Source: Gigaspora margarita
Taxonomy: Eukaryota; Glomeromycota; Glomeromycetes; Diversisporales; Gigasporaceae
Assembly (NCBI GenBank): GCA_009809945.1
Contig: WTPW01001271.1
Coordinates: 135,807 to 199,806, forward strand
DNA: 64,000 bases
Reading direction: 5' to 3'
In this document: one piece after another, positions 34,001-43,896 of the stretch
Layout of the letters: every line of letters starts with the position of its first letter
Numbering within the stretch: position 1 is the first letter of the stretch
Position numbers and translations under genes: made by a program
Notes under the pieces: generated by a model
What the model saw: only the letters and a program-made list of their open reading frames with translations
What the model was told of the DNA's origin: nothing
Database searches by the model: none

Positions 34001-36098
34001 CAACCAGAACTATGACCAATCTACACTCGCAGTCAGACTATAACAAATTCAAAATAGTGCCAATACAAACCAATCCATCCTCAATGAGCGCCCAGTTATA
34101 CCTAAACCTGAACAATACTCCGTAACAGCAAACATTGTACTTCTGCTACACTCAAAAGAAACACAGATCAACTGCATAAACAACATAAGACCTATCCCAC
34201 ATGAACATCTAGGCACCTCAATCAATACACTTATAATTGACCATCCCAGACGAATCATGATCAAACAACACCTAAATAAACACAATATCCACTCGATCGA
34301 ACAGTTTACAAACTATCACAATACGGAAATACTACAATGGAAACAATTTCATCACAACATNCAAAAAATTCCANGAGGAAGGACCCCAAAATNGTTTACC
34401 TATATTACCACCCTNATACAAGAAAAAACTAACCCAACACTGGACCTAATCGACCCAAATCCCTATACGTGGCAACTATTAAAAGGCATAATGACAAAAA
34501 ACTGGATAACCACCAACAAATATATCATGGGAAAAGTGTCGTCAATGACACAACATAACACATCCTTCTGGTACTATAGACTTAATCAACATACTAACAA
34601 ACTAACTAGATGCAAGGGGTGCAAATACTCGGATAGCGGAAATGCGAAAAATTGTACAATCACCAGACAAAGCAAATCACTGTACAAGATAATAGTTGAC
34701 TTCAAAAAATTCTGGCATGGTAGAAAAGCAGGAAGCCCAATACCCCAACCTTCACCAACAAACAATTACATCATCCCAATTCCACCAAAACACTACTCAA
34801 CACACCGCATCGCCAAATCATTTAACATACTTCAAGAGGAAATAACAAAAGAATATAACGAACTAACCTTTGGCATTACTGGCAATATACAAGTCATACT
34901 ACACATCAATCTAAGTGTCAACCCACACCTCGTCACAATTTCAATTAACAAAAACAACCACACATGGAGTATCACTATAAGAAATCAAACATGGCCATCC
35001 CTAGACAAACTCTTAATAACTAGCCTAACAATAATAAGTGCAATACTCCTGACCAAATCAAAAGTCGAACTAATAACCAATAACACAAGGACAGATCAGA
35101 TCTACAACAAGGTCACGACAAAACCAACAAATAAAGCAAAAGAGATTATATATCAAGATCTGGCCCCCTACTAACTAAACCTAAACGCAATAAATGAAAA
35201 CAAAAAATTACAATATGACATTGTTTACAAGAATGACGTCAACATAGAATATAATAAAGAAATCAACTACGTTGAATTCTCACCATCCTACCTAGTAAAC
35301 TTATTCCACATCCACTTACACCAACAAGCGGCTTCCTTTACTGCCCACCACCTTTTGAAAAAACTACACAAAGCAGAAAACATTAACGACTGGCTTTCGC
35401 AAAACAGGATCCAAAAATGGAACACAGAAGATAATAAAATCAATTGGAATCTAACCTATAAAAATATCAACCACCACGGCAAACCACTAACAAGACAAAC
35501 TCATCCATCACATTCAAAGATTAAATCATTCAAGATCAAAATTTTAACTAACAAACTTTCTACACTTTGTAACTTACATTCTAGATACCCCGAAACTCAT
35601 AAAAATCAGACCTGTACAGCATGTAAAACTCAAGAAGACAATAACTCTCACTGGATGGTTTGCCAGAAAAACTCGAAAACCTTCGAAATAATCATAGCTG
35701 AAACAATAAATGAAATCACAACAAAACACCAAATCACCCTTCACAACCCGGGTCAATACATACGAAAGCTCCACGAAACATACATAGAGAAAGAAATCCC
35801 AATCACGGTGATAACAACACAAACCATCCTCCCACTAACCCAAACGGAAAAAGCAATGTCTCTAACCCCACAGTTCCAACACGAGCTGATCAGTAAACTC
35901 TACGAAAAAAGCTGGCTCGAAAGCAGAACTAATATCAACACATCAACATATACACCCCCGGCAACAAACACCCAAGATAACCAACAAATTAACACAAACA
36001 AAAAACTAACACCACCCAAAACCTACAACTATTACCATTGGGTACAAAAATTCATAAGTCATAATCTCTCCCCTAACCAAATAGCTAGCATAATCTAG
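30985..36098 (+). pseudogene. LINE-B ORF2 (endonuclease, RT, RNase H-like, zinc motif)
   Basis: ATG 30985 lies 23 bp upstream of the ORF1 stop's end, in a different frame. Endonuclease: LTHNVQGI (~31150), ETK (~31240), LGDFNNN (~31580), SQIDDIW (~31720), SDHQ (~31809). RT: ATGPSLISNEML (~32720), SQDMFKAYDTVH (~33105), DQGETISPILW (~33286), AYMDD (~33436). A change of frame near 33590 leads into the thumb (KFLGVWFTRN) and a Cx2C...C patch (RCKGC, ~34610). An RNase H-like segment follows at ~34870-35150. Its acidic residues are not obvious, so activity is doubtful. A Cx2Cx8Hx3C motif (CTACKTQEDNNSHWMVC) lies at ~35610-35660. In-frame stops: TGA 31921, TGA 33792, TAA 34041, TAA 35172. Natural stop TAG 36096. 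Several N occur at 31225-31400 and 34362-34415. Confidence 0.93.
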
Positions 36099-36270
36099 AG
36101 GTCTTCGACCTAACTAGTAAAGTCTTAGGTCTGGAGTAAAGTAGCTCTATCCCCCCTTCCCCATAGAAAAATGTAAATTCAAGTTGTAACAACATGTAAA
36201 TTGGCATAATTCAAATAAAGGAACGGAGGAAAGACCTCACTTTTAAAAATAAAAAATAAAAAAAAAAAAA
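36096..36270 (+). other. LINE-B 3' UTR: hairpins, AATAAA, poly(A)
   Basis: The stem GACC...GGTC lies directly after the stop (about 36103-36133). AATAAAG and GAGG-AAAGA-CCTC sit just before the A-rich tail. The layout equals that of LINE-A and LINE-C. Confidence 0.75.
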
Positions 36271-36280
36271 AAAAGAATTT

Positions 36281-36924
36281 TATATTTGATTTTTTTTTAT
36301 AAACCCCAAAGTAATAATTTGCACACAATGTTTGCATCAAATAAAAGTCAAATTAACTAGCTGATTATTTTGAAAACTAGTGAAAAATAAAAAATTAAAA
36401 GAATTTTATTTTTATAATTCATCTGAACTTGGTTTTAAACTAACTTTACCTATTTTTTTTTTTAATCATTAAAATTTAGAATTTTATAGAAATATTTAAA
36501 AGTAAAAGCAATTTAAAATTGCTTGGCTTGTTTTTTTATTTCTATTACACAAATATTAACTATAATGTGTGACTTACAATGCGAATAAAAATCTACTACT
36601 ATACTATATCAACTTTAGCCCTGAAGGATTAATGCATGTTTTTGTATTTAATAAGGGCTAAGTTTTCATTTTGTAGCACTACAATATACAATAGAAATTA
36701 TATCATTTCTATAATCTAAAGATGTACCTTGCACAAGATATATAAAACTAGTATGCATTTTACAAAACATATGATCTTGTGTGAAGTGTGAGGTAAATAT
36801 CCAATTAAAATTTTAATTCATATGAGGTATGATACAATTTGCATGAGAATAATATCATTAGCTTCTGTGAAATACATTTCTACTATAATTAAATATTTTA
36901 TAAGCATTATTAAGAATAAGGAAT
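36281..36924. other. AT-rich spacer, no gene
   Basis: No gene or named repeat. A short direct repeat AAAATTAAAAGAATTTTA(T) occurs near 36390 next to the LINE-B target site. Confidence 0.45.
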
Positions 36925-37210
36925 TACCATAAATTACCATATACAAGACCCACTTTGATAGTAGATCCCCAGGGATTATAGGTCAAAATTTGAAAAAATG
37001 TAAAAGACTCAAGTCTATAAATAAATCATAAAATTAAAAGACACAGGTATATAAATTGGGTATAAATATTAAAAAAACCTAAGCATGATATTGTTATAAG
37101 TTATGCGACCCTACAACTATCAGTAAAGAAAAAATTTTAAAAATCTGCAAAAAATCTGCAAAAAATTTAAAAACCTGTGCAAATTATTAATCAATAAATT
37201 TTAATGCATT
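36925..37210 (+). repeat. Dispersed repeat Y, copy 2
   Basis: Opposite orientation to 25950-26252. It includes CCATATACAAGACCC at the left and a duplicated AATCTGCAAAAA word at about 37140-37165. Non-coding. Confidence 0.7.
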
Positions 37211-37510
37211 TTTGTATCTGCATTATAATCATCTAATTACTACTTTGCTATAACAATAATATAAAGCAATTTAATAAAAATTTTATTATTTTTTTTTTAA
37301 AACAATTCTCTAACAAACCAGGACAATTCTATTACAATTATATCTACAATCTACAATCCTATAGCAAATAACCAATAAAATACTAGTGACAATACAATAC
37401 TAACAAAGGTAAAAAACATCTACAAGCAATAATACTAGTAAAATGATTGCTAAAAAAAAAAGTTCAACAAATCAGTAACCAAACACTTAAAAAACTATGA
37501 AGTAAATGAA

Positions 37511-37880
37511 AATGCCAAGAAAACTAACAAGGTACCCAAAGTAAAATCTACAAGACACCCCAAAATGCACTAAAGCAATATTGAAATAGTGACAAGATAC
37601 CTAAATAATACAGAAAGTACCCAAAAAGCTAACAGGCAACCAACCTGAAATTTACAACAAGAGACCCCAAAACACACCTGAAGCAATGTCAAAATCAGTA
37701 ACAAGATACCACGAAGTTATACAAGCAATGCCAAAAAAAACTTACAGGCACCTGAAGTGAAATCTCTAAAACACATCCAAAGCAATATTGAAATTGATGA
37801 TAAGACACCTAAAGCAATCACAAAATCACACAAGAAATGCCCAGAACTGACCAGCACCTGAAGCAAAAACCACACAAAAA
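37511..37880. repeat. Degenerate tandem repeat, ~109-bp unit, ~3.5 copies
   Basis: Units begin near 37511, 37616, 37726 and 37835 and share AAGCAATATTGAAAT, AAGAYACC, ACCTGAAGTGAAATCT and ACAAGAAATGCC. A 77-codon minus-strand frame across it is periodic and hydrophobic only because the DNA repeats. Confidence 0.75.
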
Positions 37881-38114
37881 GGGACCAAATTGACAATTTT
37901 TTCAAAAGATATTTCTTCATATAAATCAATTTAGAATATGACATGTTCATTTTTACTTAAACAAAAAATAGTTGTATTAATAAAATTTTGCTATTTTGTT
38001 CTTTAAAGTTTGCACTTTCTTATAATTTATTATAAGATTTGCAACATAAAAATTGATTTTCTAAAGATCTTTTGTTTTGTCAATCTGGTCCCTTTTTGCA
38101 GCACCTAGCCCACA

Positions 38115-38705
38115 TATAAGGACCTGATATGAAAATAATCAAATATAAGGCCCAAATTTGAAAATTTTATAGTCAAGGGCCCAAGTTTAGCGTAATTAAT
38201 TAAATTGCAACTTTTTAACATTTATAATCATATAAATGTAATTTTCTTTTGATGGCTAAATGTGTTACTTTTTAATCAGTATTGCATTTATTCTCTTGAT
38301 GTCTATAGTTTAACTTTCTCTATGAGTACAAATGAGTTTTTGTGACTCTAGATATCTTTGAATAACACGTAGTAATATTCATAAAATATGACTCTCGTTT
38401 CATAACTAATTTTGGTGTATAATAAACTTATTAGTTAATGTTAAATGAAAATTACAATTAATAAATATCATGCTTAATCCAGTTGAATTGTAAAAGCAAT
38501 CTTAATTAAGTGAAAAAATATAGTATAAAATTTACAAAGTAGTACATATATATATATAGTGACAATGTATAAAGAACTACTATTGTCGTAATGCAATTAT
38601 TTTGGTCTTTTAATTGTAAATTTTTAATTTTGGGACTTTATGTTTAATTATTTTCACTTTGGCCCTTATATGTAATTATTTACATTTTTAGGGCCTTTAT
38701 ATAAT
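38115..38705. mobile_element. Candidate TIR element with ATATAAGGNCC subterminal words
   Basis: The left block TATAAGGACCTGATATG, with ATATAAGGCCC and AAGGGCCC, is mirrored on the right by GGGACTTTATGTTTAATTAT, TGGCCCTTATATG and AGGGCCTTTATA. The exact tips and the target duplication are unclear. The interior is AT-rich with no coding frame. Confidence 0.55.
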
Positions 38706-38744
38706 AAAATAAGTAGTTAAATAGAACAGTATTTAAAATACCAG

Positions 38745-39020
38745 TCTAAAAAATTTCGTTAGCCAATCAGATTTCGAGATCAGGTGTAACGTGAAAAAGT
38801 TCAAGAATCAAAAATAAATGAAAAATCGTTTATAACACGAAATTTCGCCTATGAAACTGTCTTCTGCGTGCTAATTAAAAGTTTTCCTTGCAAAATTTTG
38901 GTATAAAATACCTTCTAACTCAACCTATTAGCAACACCCTAACCCTAACCTAATAGCGAAAGTTTTTTTCTAGCGAAATTTTTTTTAATGGGACCACATA
39001 ATGAGCGAAATTTTTTAGAC
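38745..39020. mobile_element. MITE with AGTCTAAAAAATTTCG ends
   Basis: Ends AGTCTAAAAAATTTCG and CGAAATTTTTTAGACT are perfect inverted repeats. The core order is TTAGCCAATCAGATTTC, GATCAGGTGTAACGTG, CGCCTATGAAACTG, CCTTGCAAAATTTTG and ACCCTAACCCTAACC. The same core occurs in other MITEs of this window with unrelated tips. Confidence 0.82.
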
Positions 39021-39220
39021 TAGTATTTCTAGTCCTATAGTTAAATAGCTGTGAACTAACTTAATAAATATTCTTTATATTTACAAAATTAACGCGATTA
39101 AATAGTAACTCTTATGAATAGTTTATTCTAAACATTTAGGTTAATGAATCTTTCTTTATATTTACTGATTGAAATTAAATGTAGATATTCATGAATAGAT
39201 TATTTAAATACTTAGGTTCG

Positions 39221-39436
39221 CACTTTGGATCGACAATCTTTGTAATTTTTTGAGTCCCATGGGTCCGCGATAACTACCCTAACCTTATGTTCATCATATT
39301 TTATGAAATTTATTTATCGATAAAAGGGAAATACAGTGAATAATTAAAATGAGTTCCACGAAGTCGAAGTGACTACTATATTGTAATCACAGAACTTACT
39401 GGACTCAAAAAATTACGAAAATTGTCTATCCAACGA
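39221..39436. mobile_element. MITE with TTGGATMGACAAT ends
   Basis: The left end CTTTGGATCGACAATCTTTG then TAATTTTTTGAGTCC is mirrored by GGACTCAAAAAATTACG then AAAATTGTCTATCCAACG. The TIR is about 35 bp and the whole about 215 bp. The target duplication is not resolved. Non-coding. Confidence 0.75.
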
Positions 39437-39719
39437 AATCGAAAAGAGCGAAATGCTTTAAATGCCGTAAAATAAATGAAGTAAATAGCAAATAATTATA
39501 ACTCAAATAACATGTTTAAATAATAAAAGTTCTTTGTACTCACAATTAATGCGAATAAAGTGAATTAAATAATCAATATTCATGTTCTTCGTAGTTGCAG
39601 ACTGAAATGAAATTAAACAGTAAATATTCATAAATAAATTATTTTAAGCGTAAGTTGCATAAAATAAATAATATTATTCATAACTCGAATGAATAACATC
39701 GATAATATTATTGAAATTT

Positions 39720-39984
39720 TGTAAGCTCCTATATGACCTGTTGGCCCGGGTTATGACTTGGGCCAATATCTGACCCACCCGGCCCACTATTATCTGACCC
39801 GGGTCGGGTCTCTAGGTATAGCATTCGATCATGCATAAACTTAAATGACCCACCGATCGAACCGTTTCCCAAATGACCCAGGTCATTTCCAAATGACCTG
39901 AGTCATTTGGCCACGAGCCCATAATGACCAGTCATTCTGATCATTTGCAAAATAAGAAAATGACCAGGTCATTTACCATCCCTG
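39720..39984. mobile_element. CAGGGATGG-type hAT end with AAATGACC words
   Basis: The right tip ATTTACCATCCCTG at about 39971-39984 matches the CAGGGATGG terminus of 41751-42349. To its left lies an array of AAATGACC/GGTCATTT, preceded by a GGCCCGGG/GACCCGGGT-rich block (39731-39815). The left tip was not found, so this is a partial or fused element. Confidence 0.6.
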
Positions 39985-41080
39985 GGTCATTGTACTGCTT
40001 AAATTCGTGAAGTTTGCCATTGTAATACCGAACTATTATAAAATACAAAAATTTTTAGTTCATTATATCCAGAGTTTGTTATAGAGAGGTTCGGTATAAA
40101 GAGAGTTGACTGTATATAGATTGGCTAATCGTGTCGGGTTATTATTAGTAAAGGACGCGTAACTTGCTACCAAAATTTTTTTTAAATCAAGTTCCACGAT
40201 CGTAAAATAGTTATTATAGTCTCAGTAAATATTCCTATTCCTTTACAATGAGTTATTTTACTTTAAATTAAAACTATAAAAGAAATTGTCATGCGATGCG
40301 ATATTCATTCAACGAGTGTCTACTAATGTTGTGTCATGTGCTAGACTAAGCAACTTTTGATTTGCTGTTCACTTTGAGATAAACCTGATCTTTTTTCGAA
40401 AAGTGAGAAAGTCCTCCATACAATTGATCGTAGCAATTTTTAATTGGTTAATTTAAAGATCGACGATCAGCATAGAGAAATTGGCAAATCGAATTTAATT
40501 TAGTCACACAAATTTAATCAAAAAAAATTTCTAAGGTTCATTTTCAAAAAAAAAATTGAAAAAATTGAAAAAAATGGGTCAGCGAGTAATGCAAAAAGAA
40601 AAATCGACTTTACATTTAGCCAAAAGAAGTTTCATAGACAATATTTTCGAGTTATTGGAGTTTTTTAAAAAAAAGAGTTATATTGTCCTGCCATTGCAAA
40701 TAGGATTGGCTAAATCTCACATTATTGTAGTCTTTATTCACAAGACCCAAATAAAATTAAACCAGGCACAACCGCAAAAATCTGCTTAGGACCCCACTTT
40801 TTGGGCATTGGCAAAAAGTTTTCTTGACCGATTTTACTATGAGCCTTCTAAAATCAACAAACACTTAGCATAGGCCCTAACCCTAACCTAAATAAGCTTC
40901 AAATAATTTTTATTCATGTGATTGCAACTTTTTTGGTGGCGATACTAGGGAAGTTCAACCTTCTCATACCCAATAATGGATGACAAAGGAACAAAAGAGT
41001 TCTTAGTGCAAGCAACAATGATCTATTTGGATGTAAAGCAAACTACCAATGGTCTTTTGACCCAAATTATATGGATCCGA
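39985..41080. other. AT-rich stretch, no supported gene
   Basis: At 40093-40104 a GAGAGTTGACTGTA tip resembles a pogo-like end (compare 55872-56057), without a partner. A 77-codon frame at 40556 is lysine-rich and unsupported. A CCCTAACCCTAACC word lies near 40877. Confidence 0.45.
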
Positions 41081-41084
41081 CAAA

Positions 41085-41300
41085 TCATTTCACCGAGCTA
41101 AGTTCACCACCAATTAATTTACAGACAAGATTGTTTTAATTCACCGATAAATTCAGTTTATTCACGACAGCCCACTTTTTATAAATTACATTAACCTTAA
41201 CTCTAATTCTACCCTAACCCTAACGACTATGACCTAACCACTACCTAACCTTGTCCGTAAATTAATTGTCGGTGAACTAAACTGCCGGTAATGAAACCGA
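41085..41300. mobile_element. MITE with TTCACCG..TTTACRGACAAG ends
   Basis: Left TTTCACCGAGCTAAGTTCAC and AATTAATTTACAGACAAG; right CTTGTCCGTAAATTAATTG, then GTGAACTAAACTGCCGG and TAATGAAA. The TIR is about 40 bp. The interior holds CCCTAACCCTAACG. The target duplication is not resolved. Confidence 0.75.
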
Positions 41301-41572
41301 TTATTGGGTGTTAGATATCTTATTACTATCATATGGTAGCACTATATGATTGGCTCATTATGTAAAATTTTTTAAAAAATTTAATTATAGTAAATCTGTG
41401 TATTTTTAAAATGTTTTAATTTAATTTTCATAATTCTTACCCCTAACACGAAGAATTTATAATCAAGTACACAAGTTTCCGCCTCGAATTTTGACTAACA
41501 TTTAATGAATTATACAAAAATGGAAATGAAAGTTATACTAAATAAAGAAAAGAAGATCTATATACAAATGGG

Positions 41573-42412
41573 TGAAAATCAAGTTACGACATTTCCCGAT
41601 CGAGTAAATTCGGACAAACCGGACCAAAATGCAGGGCCATTTTCATATGTAAATTCACCTTTTAGCTTATTGATTCAATAGTTTAATTGAATAAACTATT
41701 GAATCAATAAGCTAAAAGGTGAATTTACATATGAATATGGCCCTGCATTTCAGGGATGGTAAATGACCTAGTCATTTGCCAATTTTTCAAATGACCTTAA
41801 ATGACCTCAAAATGACCAGTCATTTGAGGTCATTCAAATTTTGGGTCATTTGGAAATGACTCGTGACCAAATGACTATGGTCATTTCCAAATGACCGGGG
41901 TCATTTGGTCATTAGGTCATTTGCACAGAGTTGACATCCTACCGATCACATGTTTTAAATAATATATATGTTCGCATCATTTCTCAATTCATTTCGATTA
42001 TTAATTAACATGCCATTTGTAAATTCGAAAATGATTTATATCATTTTGTAATCGGTAAATTATTATTCACGAACTTTTTTTTTTTAAAAACATTATTTTT
42101 TGTCTACTGTTTTTTTTTTAATCACTTCATACTGATTCGATTGGAATGTCATTTTACAACAGGTATGGAAATGACCTAATGGCAATCATCAAATGATGAC
42201 CGGTCATTTTGGGTCATCAGTTATTTATCATGTATTGGCTAAAAGTATTGGATAATCAATTAACCGGAGTTAAATGACCTTCTTAAGTCATTTGGGCGTG
42301 AAATGACCAATGACTGGTCATTTGTCATTTGGGTCATTTACCATCCCTGCTGCATTTTGATCCGTTTTTGTCCGAATTAACTCGATCGGGAAATGTCGTA
42401 ACTCGATTTTCA
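41573..42412. mobile_element. Palindromic MITE split by a hAT element
   Basis: Arms TGAAAATCAAGTTACGACAT and ATGTCGTAACTCGATTTTCA define a dyad of about 240 bp centred near 41692. Its right arm is cut by the element at 41751-42349, and the two halves rejoin exactly across the 8-bp duplication CTGCATTT. The core CAATAGTTTAATTG lies at the centre. Confidence 0.85.
41751..42349. mobile_element. hAT non-autonomous element, CAGGGATGG ends
   Basis: Ends CAGGGATGGTAAATGACC and GGTCATTTACCATCCCTG, with a perfect 8-bp duplication CTGCATTT (41743-41750 and 42350-42357). Both ends are packed with AAATGACC in both orientations. An inner CAGGTATGGAAATGACC at ~42161 resembles another left tip, so the 599 bp may be two fused copies. 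No coding sequence. Confidence 0.92.
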
Positions 42413-42474
42413 AGACAAAGACCCAAATGGGGAAATTCGAATCTCTAATGTTCACAAATTCGTGACAAATTAAT

Positions 42475-42560
42475 GACCCAAATGACCCAAATGACAAATG
42501 ACTAGTCATTGGGTCATTTCGAGGCTCAAATTACCTAGAAGGTCATTTAACATATGTTAG
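42475..42560. repeat. AAATGACC word cluster
   Basis: Five or more AATGACC/GGTCATT words within 85 bp. Probably a remnant of the CAGGGATGG family; no tip is visible. Confidence 0.55.
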
Positions 42561-42633
42561 TTAATATTCTAATGCTCTTTAGCCAATCAGAATTGGCCGC
42601 CAAACAAAATTAAAACACAATAATTGTAGCTAT

Positions 42634-42724
42634 AAGTCAATTAATAATTATGTCTTAAGTAAAGTTGTTCGAAATAATAAAATGCATATTTCGAGCATTT
42701 AAGACATAAATATTAATTGACTTA
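42634..42724. repeat. Small foldback (91 bp)
   Basis: AAGTCAATTAATAATTATG, then TCTTAA, is mirrored by TTAAGACATAAATATTAATTGACTT around a 40-bp loop. It is either a miniature inverted-repeat element or a fold inside the larger element. Confidence 0.65.
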
Positions 42725-42829
42725 GTAAACTTTGGGACTTTAATATATAGCTAAGATTATCGATAAGGAAAGTAATAAAGATTGATAACTTTTTATACGA
42801 GCAATTCGACCAATAAAATTATTTTATAT

Positions 42830-43170
42830 GCCAATGACCTAAATGATCTTAATAACCAAATGATCTTGTCATGATTTAATAGCTTGGAGTCACTTAAATT
42901 TCGATCAAACGATCGAGTTATTTACCATTCCTAGGTTGGACCGGGCATATAAACTTTTATTTGGTTTAGCCCAACCCAGCTTACTTCGAAATCTATACGT
43001 ATTAGATATGGGATATAAACTCTATATGCACGATGGCTCAATGACTAAATGACCCTCAAATGACTTCGGTCATTTCTAAATGACCACGTCATTTGGTCAC
43101 GAGTCATTTCTAAATGACCCAAAATTGAGATGACCGTTAATGACCGGTCATTTCAGGGTCATTTGAGGCC
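42830..43170. repeat. AAATGACC arrays with one degenerate tip
   Basis: Words at 42834-42890 end in ATTTACCATTCCTAG (~42932), a decayed CCATCCCTG tip. A second, denser array lies at 43033-43170. They are older relatives of the element at 41751. Confidence 0.6.
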
Positions 43171-43896
43171 ATTTGAAAAGTTTGCAAATAAATCGCAGAA
43201 GCATATGCGATAGAGCGTAATCCGCATAAAATGGCCGGCATTAAAGATAATAGACAACCAATGACACAAACATAAGCATGGTTGTCGGAAATTTTCGGGA
43301 ATTATAGTAATTTTATAACCCTGGTGATCGCGTATTTCGCATATTTCTGCCTGATTCACACAATTTGTAGCATAATTTTATCGCATAATTCGCATAAATT
43401 GAATCGTAGAGCAGGAATTTAGGGTTTGTCGCAGCAGAAAATGGTAAGCCCCAGATTATGTGTTTATGTCCGCACTTATTTTTAGATCAGATGATCATTG
43501 TTATATTTACTGTTAGCCTATTATTTTTTTAATTCATGATAATACATATCATGTGATATTAAATAAAATTTTGGCTTTAGACGTCTGTCTAACAGCACAT
43601 GTTTTCTAGTATTAAATATGATAATATAGTTTTAAAAGCATGCTATTTATACACCATTCGTAAGTTAAAAATTAAATTTGCACTACCAAAGCGAGAATTA
43701 GAACGTTTTGAAGATGTTAATAACTATTATTTTAGCCATATAGATAAAATAAAATGAATTTGCGGTTACAGAATTGAATTTGCGATACTAGAGCGGGTTA
43801 GACCATTTAAAAATATAATATAATAAATTGATCGACAAAATTTTAATAGTGAGCCAATCACCCTATGAAAGTAAATCATTTGATATCTAACACCCC

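Larger units (their letters stand above)
28528..36270 (+). mobile_element. LINE-B: full-length APE-type LINE
   Basis: A second copy of the LINE-A family, diverged throughout, without large insertions. AAAAGAATTT flanks it at 28518-28527 and after the poly(A) at 36271-36280, a 10-bp target duplication (some A residues may belong to the tail). It comprises a ~260-bp 5' UTR with AACTCTTTCCGGTAC, ORF1, overlapping ORF2, and a 3' UTR with two hairpins and AATAAAG. Stops in both ORFs and one frameshift in ORF2 make it inactive. It sits close to the expected full length (7.74 kb). Confidence 0.95.
41306..43896. mobile_element. 2.6-kb TIR element (GGGTGTTAGATATC), host of nested elements
   Basis: The left end GGGTGTTAGATATC, followed by TATATGATTGGCTCA, is mirrored by TGAGCCAATCACCCTATGA and GATATCTAACACCC at the right, an imperfect TIR of about 65 bp. 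The flanks AACCGATTATT and AACCGATATATT suggest a 10-11-bp duplication, a length seen in Mutator-like elements. No transposase frame was recognised, so it is probably non-autonomous. It contains the palindrome at 41573-42412, the hAT at 41751-42349, further AAATGACC arrays and a small foldback. Confidence 0.7.

Noticed and set aside
40556-40789. Small lysine-rich protein of 77 residues
   Set aside because: The frame starts in an A-rich tract, and no domain, intron signals or conserved context were seen.
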